DNA from: Turritopsis dohrnii | Lineage: Eukaryota; Cnidaria; Hydrozoa; Anthoathecata; Oceaniidae | Direction of reading: 5' to 3' | Length of the DNA: 64,000 nt | NCBI GenBank assembly: GCA_027922465.2 | Contig: BQMF02000201.1 | Location: 620,001-684,000 of the forward strand | Shown: positions 48,201-57,398 of the stretch, piece by piece | How the letters are laid out: every line of letters starts with the position of its first letter | Position numbering within the stretch: the first letter of the stretch is position 1 | Position numbers and translations under genes: made by a program | The notes under the pieces: generated by a model | What the model was told of the DNA's origin: nothing | What the model saw: the letters and a program-made list of their open reading frames with translations, nothing else | Databases searched by the model: none

Positions 48201-49501
48201 ATCAACAGAAGTAGGTCACTCACATATTGGTAGTGTACCCGAATTAATGCATGTACCTTCTACTAAAGAAATTGGGAAATATTTATACGGACACTTCGAT
48301 TTTCAAACATTTTCAAATAAACAGAGGAGAATTTTAAAAATAGCTGTTGCTTTCCAAAGTGTGAAGGCTGGTGATACCATTATCTGCCATGACGAGGAGG
48401 AACTGTTTTTAATACAACATGCTGTAAAGGTTGCTGGAAAAGATTTTATCACTTATGCACATTGTCTTGGCGACAAAAATAAAATTCCAAGTTTTCAGGA
48501 AAAAAGGGAGATTGCAGAGGCCATTGAGAGAAAAACAAAGGTTGTACTTGCTGATAGTAATGGTTGCCGTGGTTATCAACTTCGTAAAGTTGTCATTCCA
48601 TTGTCAAGCACTGAGCAATTTCATCGTCACACTATACTAGAAAATGTTGCTCGTGCAACATCCAATATCTTGTTTATTGTCATTGACTGTTCCAGTCTGT
48701 CTCATCCGTCTCCTCTGTTTCGTAAGAGCATCAAATCCATGTTCAGAAAAGTCATCGAGACTTGGAATTTGTCGGAAATGATTGAACTCACTAAACCAGT
48801 AATCGCTGATATACCGCTATCGGAATATGTTGATCGAGTGCCTGCTGTGGAAAAGCTGATGCAGCTAACTGAACAAAAGTGAGCCTTATTCATTGATATA
48901 TTGTTCTGCTTTGAATTCTGGAAGTCTGGATACTATGCTGCAGGTAGTTCGAGGACTATTAGTACTGTTAGCATAATCATCTCAGCGATCATACCTTAAT
49001 TGTGCATTTTCTTTTTTCAGGATGCCAGTTAAGAAGCCAACGTACAAGGGTATGTTAAATATTTCTAATGCATATCATACATATCAAGACAGCATTAGTA
49101 AAGTTCATTGCTTCACTTTTAGAAGCTGTATGCGTTATTAAGTTAAGAAACAACTTTTCTTGGTTCATACAAATATTTTTTGTGTTTATGTTCACATTCT
49201 ATTTTCCTAAGTACCTTTTAATCAGTTACTAGTAATACCAGTAATTGGTTCATTAAATAATTAATTCATCATTTCGATTTCAAATTTTTACTCAAATTGT
49301 CAGTTTTTAGCCAAATATAAAGATAACTCCAATACGTAATTAGCATCATTAAATTGAAGTTTTTGCAAATATATTTAAAATTGAAGAACGTTTGTCGTTG
49401 CGTCCTGATTTTCTATTTACTATTACTCGATCACAGTTGTAGTTGAAACAGATGTGCCTGGCTTACCATGTGGAAAATGTTTGGATCCAGAAAAGTTGTA
49501 A
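38997..49501 (+). CDS. multi-exon gene: death domains, OTU-like, Ig-like and SF1 helicase
   Basis: Reconstructed from splice sites and phases: exons 38997-39269, 41159-41470, 41774-42031, 43365-43652, 43973-44003, 44086-44552, 45301-45630, 45939-47482, 47628-47750, 47962-48878, 49021-49049 and 49437-49501. All junctions are GT-AG and every phase matches (1,1,1,1,2,1,1,0,0,2,1). The joined frame is about 1,545 codons without a stop; the 5' exon is not certain. Domain order: helical A, death B, A, B, OTU-like, Ig-like, NERD-like region, SF1 helicase split over two exons, Cys-containing tail. Death domains recruit signalling partners and SF1 helicases bind nucleic acid, so a cytoplasmic sensor or scaffold in innate immunity is plausible, but this is inference. 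I do not recognise an orthologue. The introns carry repeats only, and codon use looks ordinary for a host gene. Confidence 0.75.
39270..41158. other. intron 1 with transposon relics
   Basis: 39340-39560 is a decayed Helitron body (CATTGCATTG...AACTGACGTTTTTT). From 39666 (TACAGTGTGTCTTAAAAAAA) runs a fragment of the Tc1/mariner-like family of 60878, in which 39838-39870 and 40228-40264 form inverted arms. 40770-40830 is another Helitron relic (GAGCTCTACAACATGG). Confidence 0.55.
41159..41470 (+). CDS. exon B1: death domain
   Basis: Acceptor TTTATTGTTAG at 41158; donor AG|GTGTGA at 41471 (a second in-phase donor lies at 41459). Both ends phase 1. It encodes EEWRLIGHFLLDFNVIQTVS, then DNVKKRLQTILEKWHHSAP and KRTWLHLRSILIFLKKENLV. 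This is the death-domain pattern W+..L...LG, I..I, L..W, TW..L...L over about 75 residues. Death domains form homotypic complexes in apoptotic and immune signalling. About half the residues match exon B2. Confidence 0.75.
41774..42031 (+). CDS. exon A2: helical domain, paralogue of A1
   Basis: Acceptor CTCAATTTAG at 41773, donor AAG|GTTCGT at 42032, phase 1 at both ends. It encodes YRMFAYVIDQHFSGNLSEGK, FCERLFQNKMN and DRPVLDCVMYVMTNFSKKNE. Clearly homologous to A1, so the A-B pair has been tandemly duplicated. Confidence 0.65.
42032..43364. other. intron 3 with degenerate, GC-richer insertion
   Basis: 42190-43270 is visibly less AT-rich than the flanks and has short open stretches on both strands (e.g. 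43117-43350 minus, with LRIRVFGGIRSASELRLNLN), like an old coding insertion, perhaps an LTR-retroelement relic. I could not assign it. Confidence 0.4.
43365..43652 (+). CDS. exon B2: death domain, paralogue of B1
   Basis: Acceptor TATTTTCAG at 43364, donor AAG|GTAAAA at 43653 (an alternative in-phase donor follows at 43680). It encodes EEWRYISHFLLDYHDIQSIC, RLLKILERWFVSTAHEKRSW and LYLRSVLIYLNNHDLVAKIQ, a death domain colinear with B1. Phase 1 at both ends. Confidence 0.75.
43973..44003 (+). CDS. 31-nt microexon
   Basis: A T-run then AG at 43972 and TTCAG|GTGAAA at 44003. It enters in phase 1 and leaves in phase 2, exactly bridging exon B2 (phase 1) to the exon at 44086 (phase 2). It encodes about 11 residues, DFNENLFSIF plus part of an Arg. 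Skipping it would put the downstream exon out of frame, which supports it being real. Confidence 0.6.
44086..44552 (+). CDS. exon with OTU-like region
   Basis: Acceptor AAATTATAG, donor AAG|GTAAGG at 44553. About 155 residues, including VFEEITKEVSDHLDWYEKHV, GYHNKEQFKLVLTAIANTF and HFCIKILTKEEMTGLFHL. The order (helical stretch, Gly-Tyr/Trp and 'x-ALAxxxxxxIxI') recalls the second half of OTU/vertnin-like peptidase folds. No catalytic Cys box was seen, so if it is OTU-like it is probably not a working protease. Low-confidence inference. Confidence 0.5.
44553..45300. other. intron 6
   Basis: AT-rich, no recognised feature except a short direct repeat of CCAATCATATTCTTTT near 44680 and 44712. 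It ends in a strong polypyrimidine-AG. Confidence 0.5.
45301..45630 (+). CDS. exon with Ig-like domain
   Basis: Acceptor TTTCATTTCAG at 45300, donor TTG|GTAAGA at 45631, phase 1 at both ends. 110 residues predicted to be beta-rich: VCSLEIDCCIFEVP, GLWQTGKVETDRYNGYDYIL, IKDLDNRTIYRCVLEYQDKS. Cys in an early strand, Trp in the middle and a late YxC are the Ig-fold landmarks. A similar Ig-like module preceding a C-terminal enzymatic domain is unusual in an intracellular protein; no signal peptide is visible anywhere in the model. Confidence 0.55.
45939..47482 (+). CDS. exon with NERD-like region and N-terminal half of SF1 helicase
   Basis: Acceptor TTTGTTTACAG at 45938 (phase 1), donor GAG|GTAAAG at 47483 (phase 0); 515 codons. 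The first ~300 residues have a Cys pair (CDRCISRVITKDQL) and a predicted alpha/beta segment such as often precedes SF1 helicases (NERD-like; inference). Helicase motifs seen: Q-like NDEQIQAVVD, Walker A AAFGCGKT ([AG]xxxxGK[ST]), motif Ia-like TIFYISFDP, Walker B ICHICMDEL, motif III-like FVTIILQPFQ, and LKKNMRNSVKISKLLE, which resembles the UvrD/Rep NxR motif IV. The key Lys, Asp-Glu and Arg residues are all present, so ATPase activity is plausible. Confidence 0.8.
47628..47750 (+). CDS. 41-codon linker exon
   Basis: Acceptor TTATCTGAAAG at 47627, donor CTG|GTAGGT at 47751, phase 0 on both sides. It encodes VAKDVINGEETRYYHAASSP and continues to TTVKEL with no stop. It sits between the two helicase halves. 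Confidence 0.65.
47962..48878 (+). CDS. exon with C-terminal half of SF1 helicase
   Basis: Acceptor CTACACCACAG at 47961 in phase 0; it opens with an acidic, Ser/Asn-rich linker (FFEDFVQSDESSNEQSD) before 48109. Helicase part: VKAGDTIICHDEEELFLI, KVVLADSNGCRGYQLRKVVI (motif V, cf. xxKGLExxxV) and TILENVARATSNILFIVI (motif VI, cf. YVALTRAxxxLxxV). It ends KLMQLTEQ with donor GTGAGC at 48879 in phase 2. The strong match of motifs V-VI to the Walker half in the previous large exon is the best evidence that these exons belong to one gene. Confidence 0.8.
49021..49049 (+). CDS. 29-nt exon
   Basis: Acceptor TTCTTTTTTCAG at 49020, donor AAGG|GTATGT at 49050; enters phase 2, leaves phase 1. It encodes MPVKKPTYK after the shared Lys. 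Both the exon at 49437 and the ankyrin exon at 49995 are compatible with its phase-1 end. Confidence 0.55.
49437..49501 (+). CDS. likely terminal exon with Cys tail
   Basis: Acceptor ACTCGATCACAG at 49436. In phase 1 it encodes VVVETDVPGLPCGKCLDPEK, then Leu and TAA at 49499-49501. The PCGKC motif is Cys-rich and could bind metal or be modified. A weak acceptor tract is the main doubt; the alternative is direct splicing to 49995. Confidence 0.45.
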
Positions 49502-49599
49502 ATTATGAAGATTCATTTCCCTTCGAAATTTGTTTATCATCAGTTAGAGCCTTAAAAGCTAATTAAAATGATGTATACAAAACTAAATGTCTGTGGCAA

Positions 49600-49892
49600 A
49601 CAGTTCAAGAGATACACGTCGTTAAGTTTTGCTATTGGTGGGTGCACCCATCCACGGCGTTCCACAACCACCCACTCCACTTGTGTCACCTCGTACCAAC
49701 AGGGGAGGTACACATCATAAAATGTTAGTTGATTTGACAGGTTTAAAAGATTATCCCATGAGAATTTCGAGCTCTACAAAATGGTAACACTTTCCATTGT
49801 CAATTCCTAAATTCCATTTTTCGTGAACTCTTTGGGTGGTGACACAACGCAGGCTGAACGTGGGCGGCGAGCGACGCCGCCTTGGCTGCTAG
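49600..49892 (+). mobile_element. Helitron 3' fragment in the intron before the ankyrin exon
   Basis: Ends with perfect stem GGCGGCG-agcga-CGCCGCC, TTGGCTGCTAG, then T, as in Helitron 9. It also carries the GAGCTCTACAAAATGGTAAC block of the array. The 5' end was not located, so the left bound is approximate. Confidence 0.6.
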
Positions 49893-49994
49893 TTATTAAT
49901 TATTCAGTTGTTTAGAATTTCTGTCAATTTAAAATCTATTTTTATTTCGATAATTCATTAATCATGTTTATCATTTACTTTTCATTTATTTCAG

Positions 49995-50503
49995 ATCTTT
50001 GCGATCTTATCGCTCGTAATGACGTGGCATCCATCGAACACCACCTCATGGTCGACCCATCGATCGTGAAGATGAGGAATGATCACGGAGACACATTTTT
50101 AATGGAGGCTTCTCTTTACAACAAACTGTCGATTGCTCGATTATTGGTGTACAGAGGAGCGGAGATAGAAGCGACGAACAACTTTGGACAAACAGCACTT
50201 ATTCAAGCTGCACGTTGCAATTCTCCCGATACACTCTCGTTCTTGTTAAAATCCGCACCTCATCTTATTAATCAAGAAGATAACTTCAACGATAATAACA
50301 ACAACTTCTACAACTTCAACTACACACCACTTCACATAGCATCGCGGAATGGTTATTTCGAATGTGTTGAAACGCTCATACATGAAGGAGCAGATCGTCA
50401 TATTAAAGATTCGTTTGGACGAACTCCATACTATGTGGCGTGTGAGTATAGCGGTGACGATGAAACGAAGAAACAAATAAAGGAATTTCTTCTTCAACAC
50501 TAA
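49995..50503 (+). CDS. ankyrin-repeat exon, own gene or alternative C-terminus
   Basis: Acceptor TCATTTATTTCAG at 49994; the frame enters in phase 1, the same phase as the 29-nt exon at 49021. 169 residues with about four ankyrin units: GDTFLMEASLYNKLSIARLL, GQTALIQAARCNSPDTLSFL, YTPLHIASRNGYFECVETLI, GRTPYYVACEYSGDDETKKQ; an Asn/Phe-rich insert (NDNNNNFYNFN) breaks repeat 3. Stop TAA at 50501-50503. Just beyond is a GTAAGC donor, with an acceptor TTTGTTGCAG at 50629, so a 3' UTR intron is possible. Ankyrin repeats mediate protein binding. It may extend the death-domain/helicase protein or be the last exon of a separate gene whose other exons I cannot find. Confidence 0.7.
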
Positions 50504-51381
50504 AAGTAAGCAACTATTCCATTTAAATGTTTTTATCAGAAAAATAGTTGAATGGAAGAGACTATTTTAATGATAGGTTTCTACCGTTGCCATGACAACA
50601 AGTTAATGAAGTTTTGTTTTTGTTGCAGGAACCATCCGTGATGAAGATTTTAAATTGTATATTATTTGAATTTATTTATTTTACGTTTATTTATTTACAT
50701 ATCTAATCACCTGTTGTTGTTGTTGTTGTTGAGTATATACTGTTGATTATCATGTGAAATTACCAACTTCGTACCCAAACTCCCAATTGTAATTAATACT
50801 AGCAAGTAGTTCTCACTTTTATGAATGCCCCCGCTATAGACTGAGAATAAGCAGACCAAATAGATCTAAACTTAAACCGCTGAAAATCTGCGCAAAACTT
50901 TGTTACTTTTTGTTATCTCTTAGGCCCAAGTCACACTAGGATTTTTAATTATATATTATTTGAATTTATTTATTTACACATACCTATGACTTGAGTGAAT
51001 GTTACTGGTAGAGAAGTCAATACCATTTGGTAGAGTCAGTATAAATTATATTTCTTCATTTAAAATTTAACAAGATTCGCAAAAATGTGACTATATATTT
51101 CCCCAAAGTTGCAAACATTTTATTAATTATTATGTGTACATTGATAACCATGAGAAAAAATGTATCATTAAATAGGTACAGTATAACTACCATCGACCTA
51201 ATACTCAGATTGAATTTAATACCACAAAAAACTTACTTTGAACTTATTATGAAATGAAGTTGTTCACGGTCAAACGATAAGGTTTCTCTTAAAATATTTT
51301 GCTGTGGAGTTAAAAAGTGACTGAGAAGTTACTATGGACACGTAGCTAAAAATTATAAGACCTAAATGCGACTAATACTAA
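50504..51381. other. downstream of the ankyrin exon
   Basis: Probable 3' UTR near 50630-50760 with a TTG microsatellite at 50713-50731. At 50799 a minus-strand Helitron-like end (hairpin, then CTAG before T, with TGCCCCCGC inside) matches the insertion at 18867. Its other end was not found. Confidence 0.45.
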
Positions 51382-52077
51382 AGCTTAGTTTCCATACGAC
51401 TGTATTTTGCAGTAAACTGCAAAATGCCGACAACGTTTTTCAAATCGCATGCGCAGTTAAACCAAATTTCCGCTGTCTTGGCATAAAAAATATTTCTCTT
51501 GAGTTTCGACGTAAAAGTTGAATTCATAATACTTTTGCAGTCGACTTTTTTTGCAGTCGAGCTCTTGAACCAATCAGGTTTTAAGAAATGGTAAATATTA
51601 CGTCATTGCATAGTTAATAGAAGAGATGGTTCGGCATGTCGGCGATTAATTCTATTCAAATAAATCATACAAAAACATAATTTGTTGTAGTCATTCGAAA
51701 GGACTTGAAAAATATTCCTTGTCAAAAAGCATTAAATCTTTTATCAAAATATTATCCTTTCTGACTTCTTTCTTTGAACAGTTTTTGTACCCACATTTTC
51801 TTCTTATATTTTCTTTTGCGGCTTTGTTGATATTTTCGATAAGAATAAAATAAAATTAATCGTAATTTACGATTAATTGTTGAAGTAATAGTAGTCTTAT
51901 ATTAAAAGCAGCCATACTTTTGATATCAGAAGAGTAAAAACAATACAGAATATCATATCATTCTGCATTCCTTTACTCTTTGAACAACTGCAAAATGCAG
52001 TCACATGGAAATCAAATTGCAGTCGTTAAGAGCATTTTGCAGTCGACTGCAGAATACAGTCGTATGGAAACTAAGCT
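51382..52077. mobile_element. 696-bp Harbinger-type MITE, TAA duplication
   Basis: Ends AGCTTAGTTTCCATACGACT and the exact inverse AGTCGTATGGAAACTAAGCT, flanked by TAA (51379-51381 and 52078-52080). Subterminal TGCAGTCGACTGCA words. The termini resemble those of the element at 53892. No gene inside. Confidence 0.8.
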
Positions 52078-52346
52078 TAAGTTACTTAAACAACTGCATA
52101 TCAACAAACCTATCAATGTGTAAGACAATTTCATCATAATATAATATGTATAATCTTTATTGTTGCAGAAGCTTGACAAGTTTCCTATTGTAACTCAAAT
52201 AAAACTAGAAGCCTCAGGGCTTGAACAATTTCCGCATCAGACCTAGAGGAAATAGCTTTAGGCTAATTTTTCAAGATATCTGAATGGCTATCCATTCTGT
52301 TCTTGTTGCGTACGTGAGAACAGGTCTATCACAATTCCCAAAGTAT
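52078..52346. other. spacer
   Basis: Nothing recognised. Confidence 0.4.
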
Positions 52347-52707
52347 GGGGTCGGTTACACGTAGGCGGGTTGAAAACTGCCCCGGGGCGAAACTTCAGCC
52401 CGGAATAAATTTTTGTTACGATAAATGCAGGTTAAAAACCGGGTGAAATTCAGCATAAAAAGGTGAGTTGCGCACATTTTAAACCTGGTTTGAAAGCAAT
52501 TTTATGCATACACGTCAAAATCATGCTCAAGTCGCCCCGGGGTGAATTTCGCCCCTGTCTTATAAACAGGGGTGAAATAAGCCCTGGGGTTGTGTTTCAC
52601 CCCGGCTATAACGTGTATACAGACAAAGTGATTTCTTCACAGACAAGGTTGAACTCACCCCGGGGTAAAATTCACCCCGGGGCGAAATTGTACGTGTAAC
52701 CTACCCC
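52347..52707. mobile_element. 361-bp GC-rich MITE with CCCCGGGG repeats
   Basis: Ends GGGGTCGGTTACACGTA and TACGTGTAACCTACCCC (inverse with small mismatches), possibly flanked by TAT. The interior has several CCCCGGGGTGAA/TTCACCCCGG words in both orientations, so it can fold extensively. Markedly GC-richer than its surroundings. Confidence 0.75.
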
Positions 52708-53092
52708 TATGACTTATGGTTCACATGAAGAATAAAATGATATTCGATAGAAGTGAACCAAAATCATTTGAAAATCAAGGAAAAATCAGGGAAAAATCTG
52801 CAAGTAACTGCCAACTTTAATATCAGGACCTTCCAATTGTTATTTGTGCACACCTTCCAAATTTTGTCAGAAATGTGAATTCGGTAATATATTTAAGTAA
52901 ACATTGTTGGTAATATATATTTAAATAAACATTGAAATTGTTCATAACTTGCATTAATAGGAGCAGGAGAAACTTGGGCATTTCAAAGATTTTAATCCAT
53001 GACATTTAACAGGAATTACAAGAAGATAAAAATTATACATAACTTAAATCAACATAACATACAATACAAAAATCTATTTCTACTAAACTCGC
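52708..53092. other. spacer
   Basis: No feature recognised. Confidence 0.4.
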
Positions 53093-53257
53093 CAGTGGCG
53101 GATCCAGAGGTAAGCCACAACTTGTGTAGGGGAGTGTTAGCAATTCAAACATAAAAGAAAAAGGTTCAAATAATCCCATTGATAACATGAACTGAATTCA
53201 CAACTTATGTTAATGCGCTTCTCCACAAGTTGCGACTACACTCTAGATCCACCACTG
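53093..53257. mobile_element. 165-bp MITE with CAGTGG ends (hAT-like)
   Basis: CAGTGGCGGATCCAGAG at the left and TCTAGATCCACCACTG at the right are inverted with mismatches; such ends are common in hAT-type MITEs. No clear 8-bp target duplication. Confidence 0.55.
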
Positions 53258-53378
53258 TCTGCATATTACTACTTCTATGGAGTCTATAAATAACACCAAT
53301 GTGCCCGAAGAGACAAATAACACAATAAAACTTTGTTAGAATCTGTATGAAAATGTTTTTTTCGAACATGATATACCT

Positions 53379-53532
53379 TAAGGGGATTTTTTTTGCGTGG
53401 ACTAATTTTTGCGAGCCAAGGTTTGAGAGCGTTTTACGTGGATTAATATTTTTAATTCAGAGCTTCTCAAGGAAAATGTTTGGATTTATATTTGCAAAAC
53501 TTAATCCACGCAAAAAAAAAATCCCCTTAGCG
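53379..53532. mobile_element. short MITE, AGGGGATTTT family
   Basis: AGGGGATTTTTTTTGCGTGG at the left and the inverse CCACGCAAAAAAAAAATCCC with CT at the right, flanked by TTA; GCGTGGACTAA and AATCCACGC words inside. Same family as 31811-32190. Confidence 0.75.
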
Positions 53533-53891
53533 TATTGTGTCCTAGAACATATTACACTCCAAACTTTCACAAGGCTTTACTGATCTCATTGTATGTATAT
53601 AATTGGTTGGAATCTAATCTTCATCCAAAAAGTTTGTTTTCCATATATCCAAACTAAATCATTGTGCCTCCATTGAGCGGTTTGCAGGATTATTTTGAAC
53701 GATGTCATCTTAAAATCTTTTAAACGTGAATTTAAAACTAATCAGTTCCACACAAGTGATAACTTGACCGAGCATTGTACAGTGATGAATAATTTGATAC
53801 AGTCTGGAATTCCCCAAATTGCTCCCTTCTTAATTTATTACCGCTTTTCAATTCACTATGACGTTTCGAAGCCAGAAAAACAGTTTTATAA
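53533..53891. other. spacer
   Basis: No feature recognised; a short plus frame from 53695 is not supported. Confidence 0.4.
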
Positions 53892-54605
53892 AGCTTGGTT
53901 CCCATTTGTGGTTTAATCGCGTTAATTTTACAGATTTTATTTTTAAGAATCGCGTTAATTTTATTCGGTACAATACCTGCTAACATTTCCACTTGAAACG
54001 AAATTAACCCCAGAAATTAAACTCGTTGTAAAATAAAAAGATTTTAGCGTAGAGATGGAAGAAGAAGATGAAGAATATTTATATGCTTTTGAGAAGACGT
54101 CGAAGAAGAAATAGAAACATCCGAAATATCCATAAAAAACGCAAGTTCTGGGTTCGAGCTTTTCAGCGACAGCACCCCATGCATTTTTTACAGCATATTT
54201 TTCTTTATAACTCTTTTGACTTTTGTCATAAAGACAAGGGTACAAACGTACCTCTTCAGACAATAATTCTTCTTCGTGAAGTGAGTAACATTTTTTGTCT
54301 GCCATGTAGATTTATGGAAACATACAATGTTCTTACAAAATCAGCATATATTTTCTAATCCAGAATAAGATTTTTGTCGGTTTCTTCTGATCTCGGCAAA
54401 TGAGTATTTAAACGCGGCGTTTATTTCATTTTTGAAATCAAAAAATTTTGTTTCCAACTTGGAGATTTTATTCGCGTTTAACAGTGTTAATATTTAAGGG
54501 TCAAAAGGTCAAAAACGTTTCCACTGGAATTAAAAATCTAACGCGATTAAAATCTACCTGCTTAACGCCAATAAACGCGATTAAACCACAAATGGGAACC
54601 AAGCT
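53892..54605 (-). mobile_element. 714-bp Harbinger-type element with MADF-domain relic
   Basis: Ends AGCTTGGTTCCCATTTGTGG and its inverse, flanked by TAA (53889-53891 and 54606-54608). On the minus strand, 53961-54305 starts MADKKCYSLHEEELLSEEVR and continues LYPCLYDKS, YKEKYAVKNAWGAVAEKL, the MADF/Myb-SANT-like DNA-binding pattern. Autonomous PIF/Harbinger elements carry such a second protein besides the nuclease. Here no nuclease is present and the frame soon degenerates, so it is a non-autonomous relic. Confidence 0.75.
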
Positions 54606-54608
54606 TAA

Positions 54609-54833
54609 GACACATCGTTCACCAATATCTTGCACATGTTTATACTTTCAGTATGTATATATGTTTGAGTCAATTAATTCACTGTGATTTGTGCTGCAAT
54701 GATAATTTCATTTGTTTTTTTTTTCAATATCTTCAACTTTCGGTGTAATATTTATTAAATGAAATGAACATGTTTCATGCATTTATTGATAAGATGTATT
54801 CACCAGTAATGTTGATACTACATACTTCTGCAG
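54609..54833. other. spacer
   Basis: No feature recognised. Confidence 0.4.
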
Positions 54834-55218
54834 GGTCGCATCCAAACCGAAAATGATAACGTTGAAACGTTATGGGCGCCCAAAAAATGTCCCCAAAAAA
54901 TATCCAAAAGAAAAAATCAGAATCATAAATTCCTGAACAAATTAAACAAAAGTAATTTAGAACAATACCAAATTAGTTCAAACGTAACATTTCACACGGT
55001 TTAAATTTGTCCGGTCTGCTAAATAGTAATTTAGAGCTTCTCTCTGGTGCAGTTCTAAATTATGCAATCCGTAATCAAATTTGAAGTACTTCATAAAACA
55101 TGCAATTAAGTGATTTTTCGCCTCTTGAAAGTGCTAAAATGTCAGAGCTATCGGAAGCATCACAGCTGACCCGAAACCCCCTGCTGAAAATCGATGTCCC
55201 CATAAATGATCTGGATGC
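54834..55218. mobile_element. possible hAT-like MITE
   Basis: Left CAGGGTCGCATCCA and right inverse CAGTGTCGCATCCA differ at two positions. The interior has GGGCGCCCAAAAAATGT, a word also seen at 39548. No certain target duplication. Confidence 0.5.
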
Positions 55219-56270
55219 GACACTGTTCTGCTGTGATATTGAAAGTTTTTTTCACAGCTAAGTTTCGTTTACTATCAAACCTTCACCTTCTTTTTCAAGA
55301 ATTTTTTCCAGAGTCAGCTAAACATCAATATTTCCTCCATAAGTAATGTTCTCATGATTATATTTCGATTGCAATAGTAGATAAAGTCTTAAAATTCCTC
55401 TTCAAAGCTTCTTCTACATCTACATCTTCCTACCCTCAAAACATAAAACAAATCGGTTCGAGAACGTTTCACGTGTTCGGTGTGCATATTTTACTGACTT
55501 TTCAAAGAAATTTTAAAGATAATTGAATTGGAAAGTTTTAAATATAAAACGGCTAAAATAACTGTGTGTTTGAAAAGTATAAAAAGCTTATTATTTTTTG
55601 CGAATTATTATTGAAAGTGACCTTTTTGTATTACATTTTGCATAGAGTTTTGCGTCTGTCATTAACTATTCTGAATAAACAAACAATCCGAAATCCGAAC
55701 GGACTTTCCGAAAACAGCAAAAAACTGTTACGGAGAGAGTTAGATAGATAGAATGTCTAAATCAAACAATTTCCTTCGCTAAGGCGCGGAAATTGAATTA
55801 TCTTAAAACATCATACAATCAAATTTGATACAGGTTTTCTGTACAAAAGAAGAAAAGAAAATTACGTCAAACCTAATTTTGATACCACAGTATACTTTCG
55901 GGTAGACATATATAAGCAAATACTATCAAAAGTAATCAAAATCTCTACTAACAAATATTACGTGTAACATTTCAAATTAGGACAGAATAGTTATTTTCAA
56001 AAAAAAAGATGGGCTTGAAGTGACAATTCACAATAAACATCTCTGTTCAAAAAAATTTGTTCACACTCTATTCTGTGGTAAAAATGACCTTCATATATAA
56101 ATCCCAAATGGAAAAAAAAACAAACTTTTGTAGTGAAAATACATATCCATAACCAAATCACTACATAGCTGAAAGTACAAGTTCGTGTTCCGGCTTGATT
56201 TAATTTACAGACTGTCATTTGTATTGTGTTTTGAATTACGTTTGTTGTTCATACAGGAAAATTGACAAGT
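55219..56270. repeat. spacer and left part of duplicated segment (copy 2)
   Basis: 55219-55890: nothing recognised. 55893-56030 matches 34925-35060. The relationship then continues after the DNA transposon, at 59930. Confidence 0.5.
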
Positions 56271-56798
56271 GCATCTAATCATTGCGCATCCACACCAAAA
56301 TTTATCGTCGGAACGCAAATTTTAGGCGATGAGCAATGAAACACGGCAATATTAGATTGAGACGGGTCGTGAGACTTACATGGCGTACTCCCAAGCATTA
56401 TTGTGAGCCGTTAGTGAAGTTTCAAAGCGAAAATAGGGTGCGCAATAATTTCTGTCGAAAGTCACGTTTTGTTGCGCATTTGTCCAAATTTCTTGCGCAC
56501 CTGCGCAATCATTAACGACCTCCCGCGTAATGAATTGTGACCTATGCGCAATATAAGCAACACCAGTCAGAGATTTCCAATCATGTTTTTTATTATCTTG
56601 ACTGCTTATTATTAAGCAAAATTTATTACGTAGGCTGATAGATCTCTATTCAAACTAACTTTGAGTTAGTACTTTAAAGGGGTGGAAGTCAAAATTCAAT
56701 GAAATTCAATTATTTACGAACCATGTTTAACACTAATGTCCTTCATAAAACACACACATATATATACATATATATACTTGAAATAAAGAAAAAACTGC

Positions 56799-57359
56799 TC
56801 ATTCATCATTTGCAGTACAAAGATATGTATAGTATTGCTGCTGCATATCAAGCTTTTGAATTAAACCATACAGCTTGCGTAAAGCTTGATAGTCAAAAAC
56901 TTCCACTTTACGCTTCGAACGATACGAAGCATTTGACATCGTTGAAACTCGGAGCGGCCCGGCAATTATATTATGAACAGGCACGATGTCTTCATCAAAG
57001 TTATCCGTACTATGTTTCTCAAAGATACCATCGTCAAGGTTGACAGTTTTTTGTTTGAGAAAGTCCAAGGTAACTGCATGCACGGTTCCCTGTTCATCGT
57101 GCAACCATCGGCGAGTAACTTTCCCGACAAACATGGATTTTTTCTCTCGTGGATCAATGTAAATAGCCGCGAAATAGCACTCTTTCAAACATTCTTCGCT
57201 GTTGTTCGCTGGCTCCAGCGACTTCCAGGTTTTGTGTAAAATTGTAAGTGCTTCATTTATGTTTTTTGGCACTTCTATCTTGCCCTCCTCCTCAGATTCG
57301 GAAAAATCACCATCCTCCTCCTCTTCTTCTTCTTCTTCATCGGTTTCTTCTTCTGTAAC

Positions 57360-57398
<39 letters not shown>

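Noticed and set aside
53695..53916. Short frame next to the MADF element
   Set aside because: It crosses the element boundary, so it cannot be an old gene in this form.
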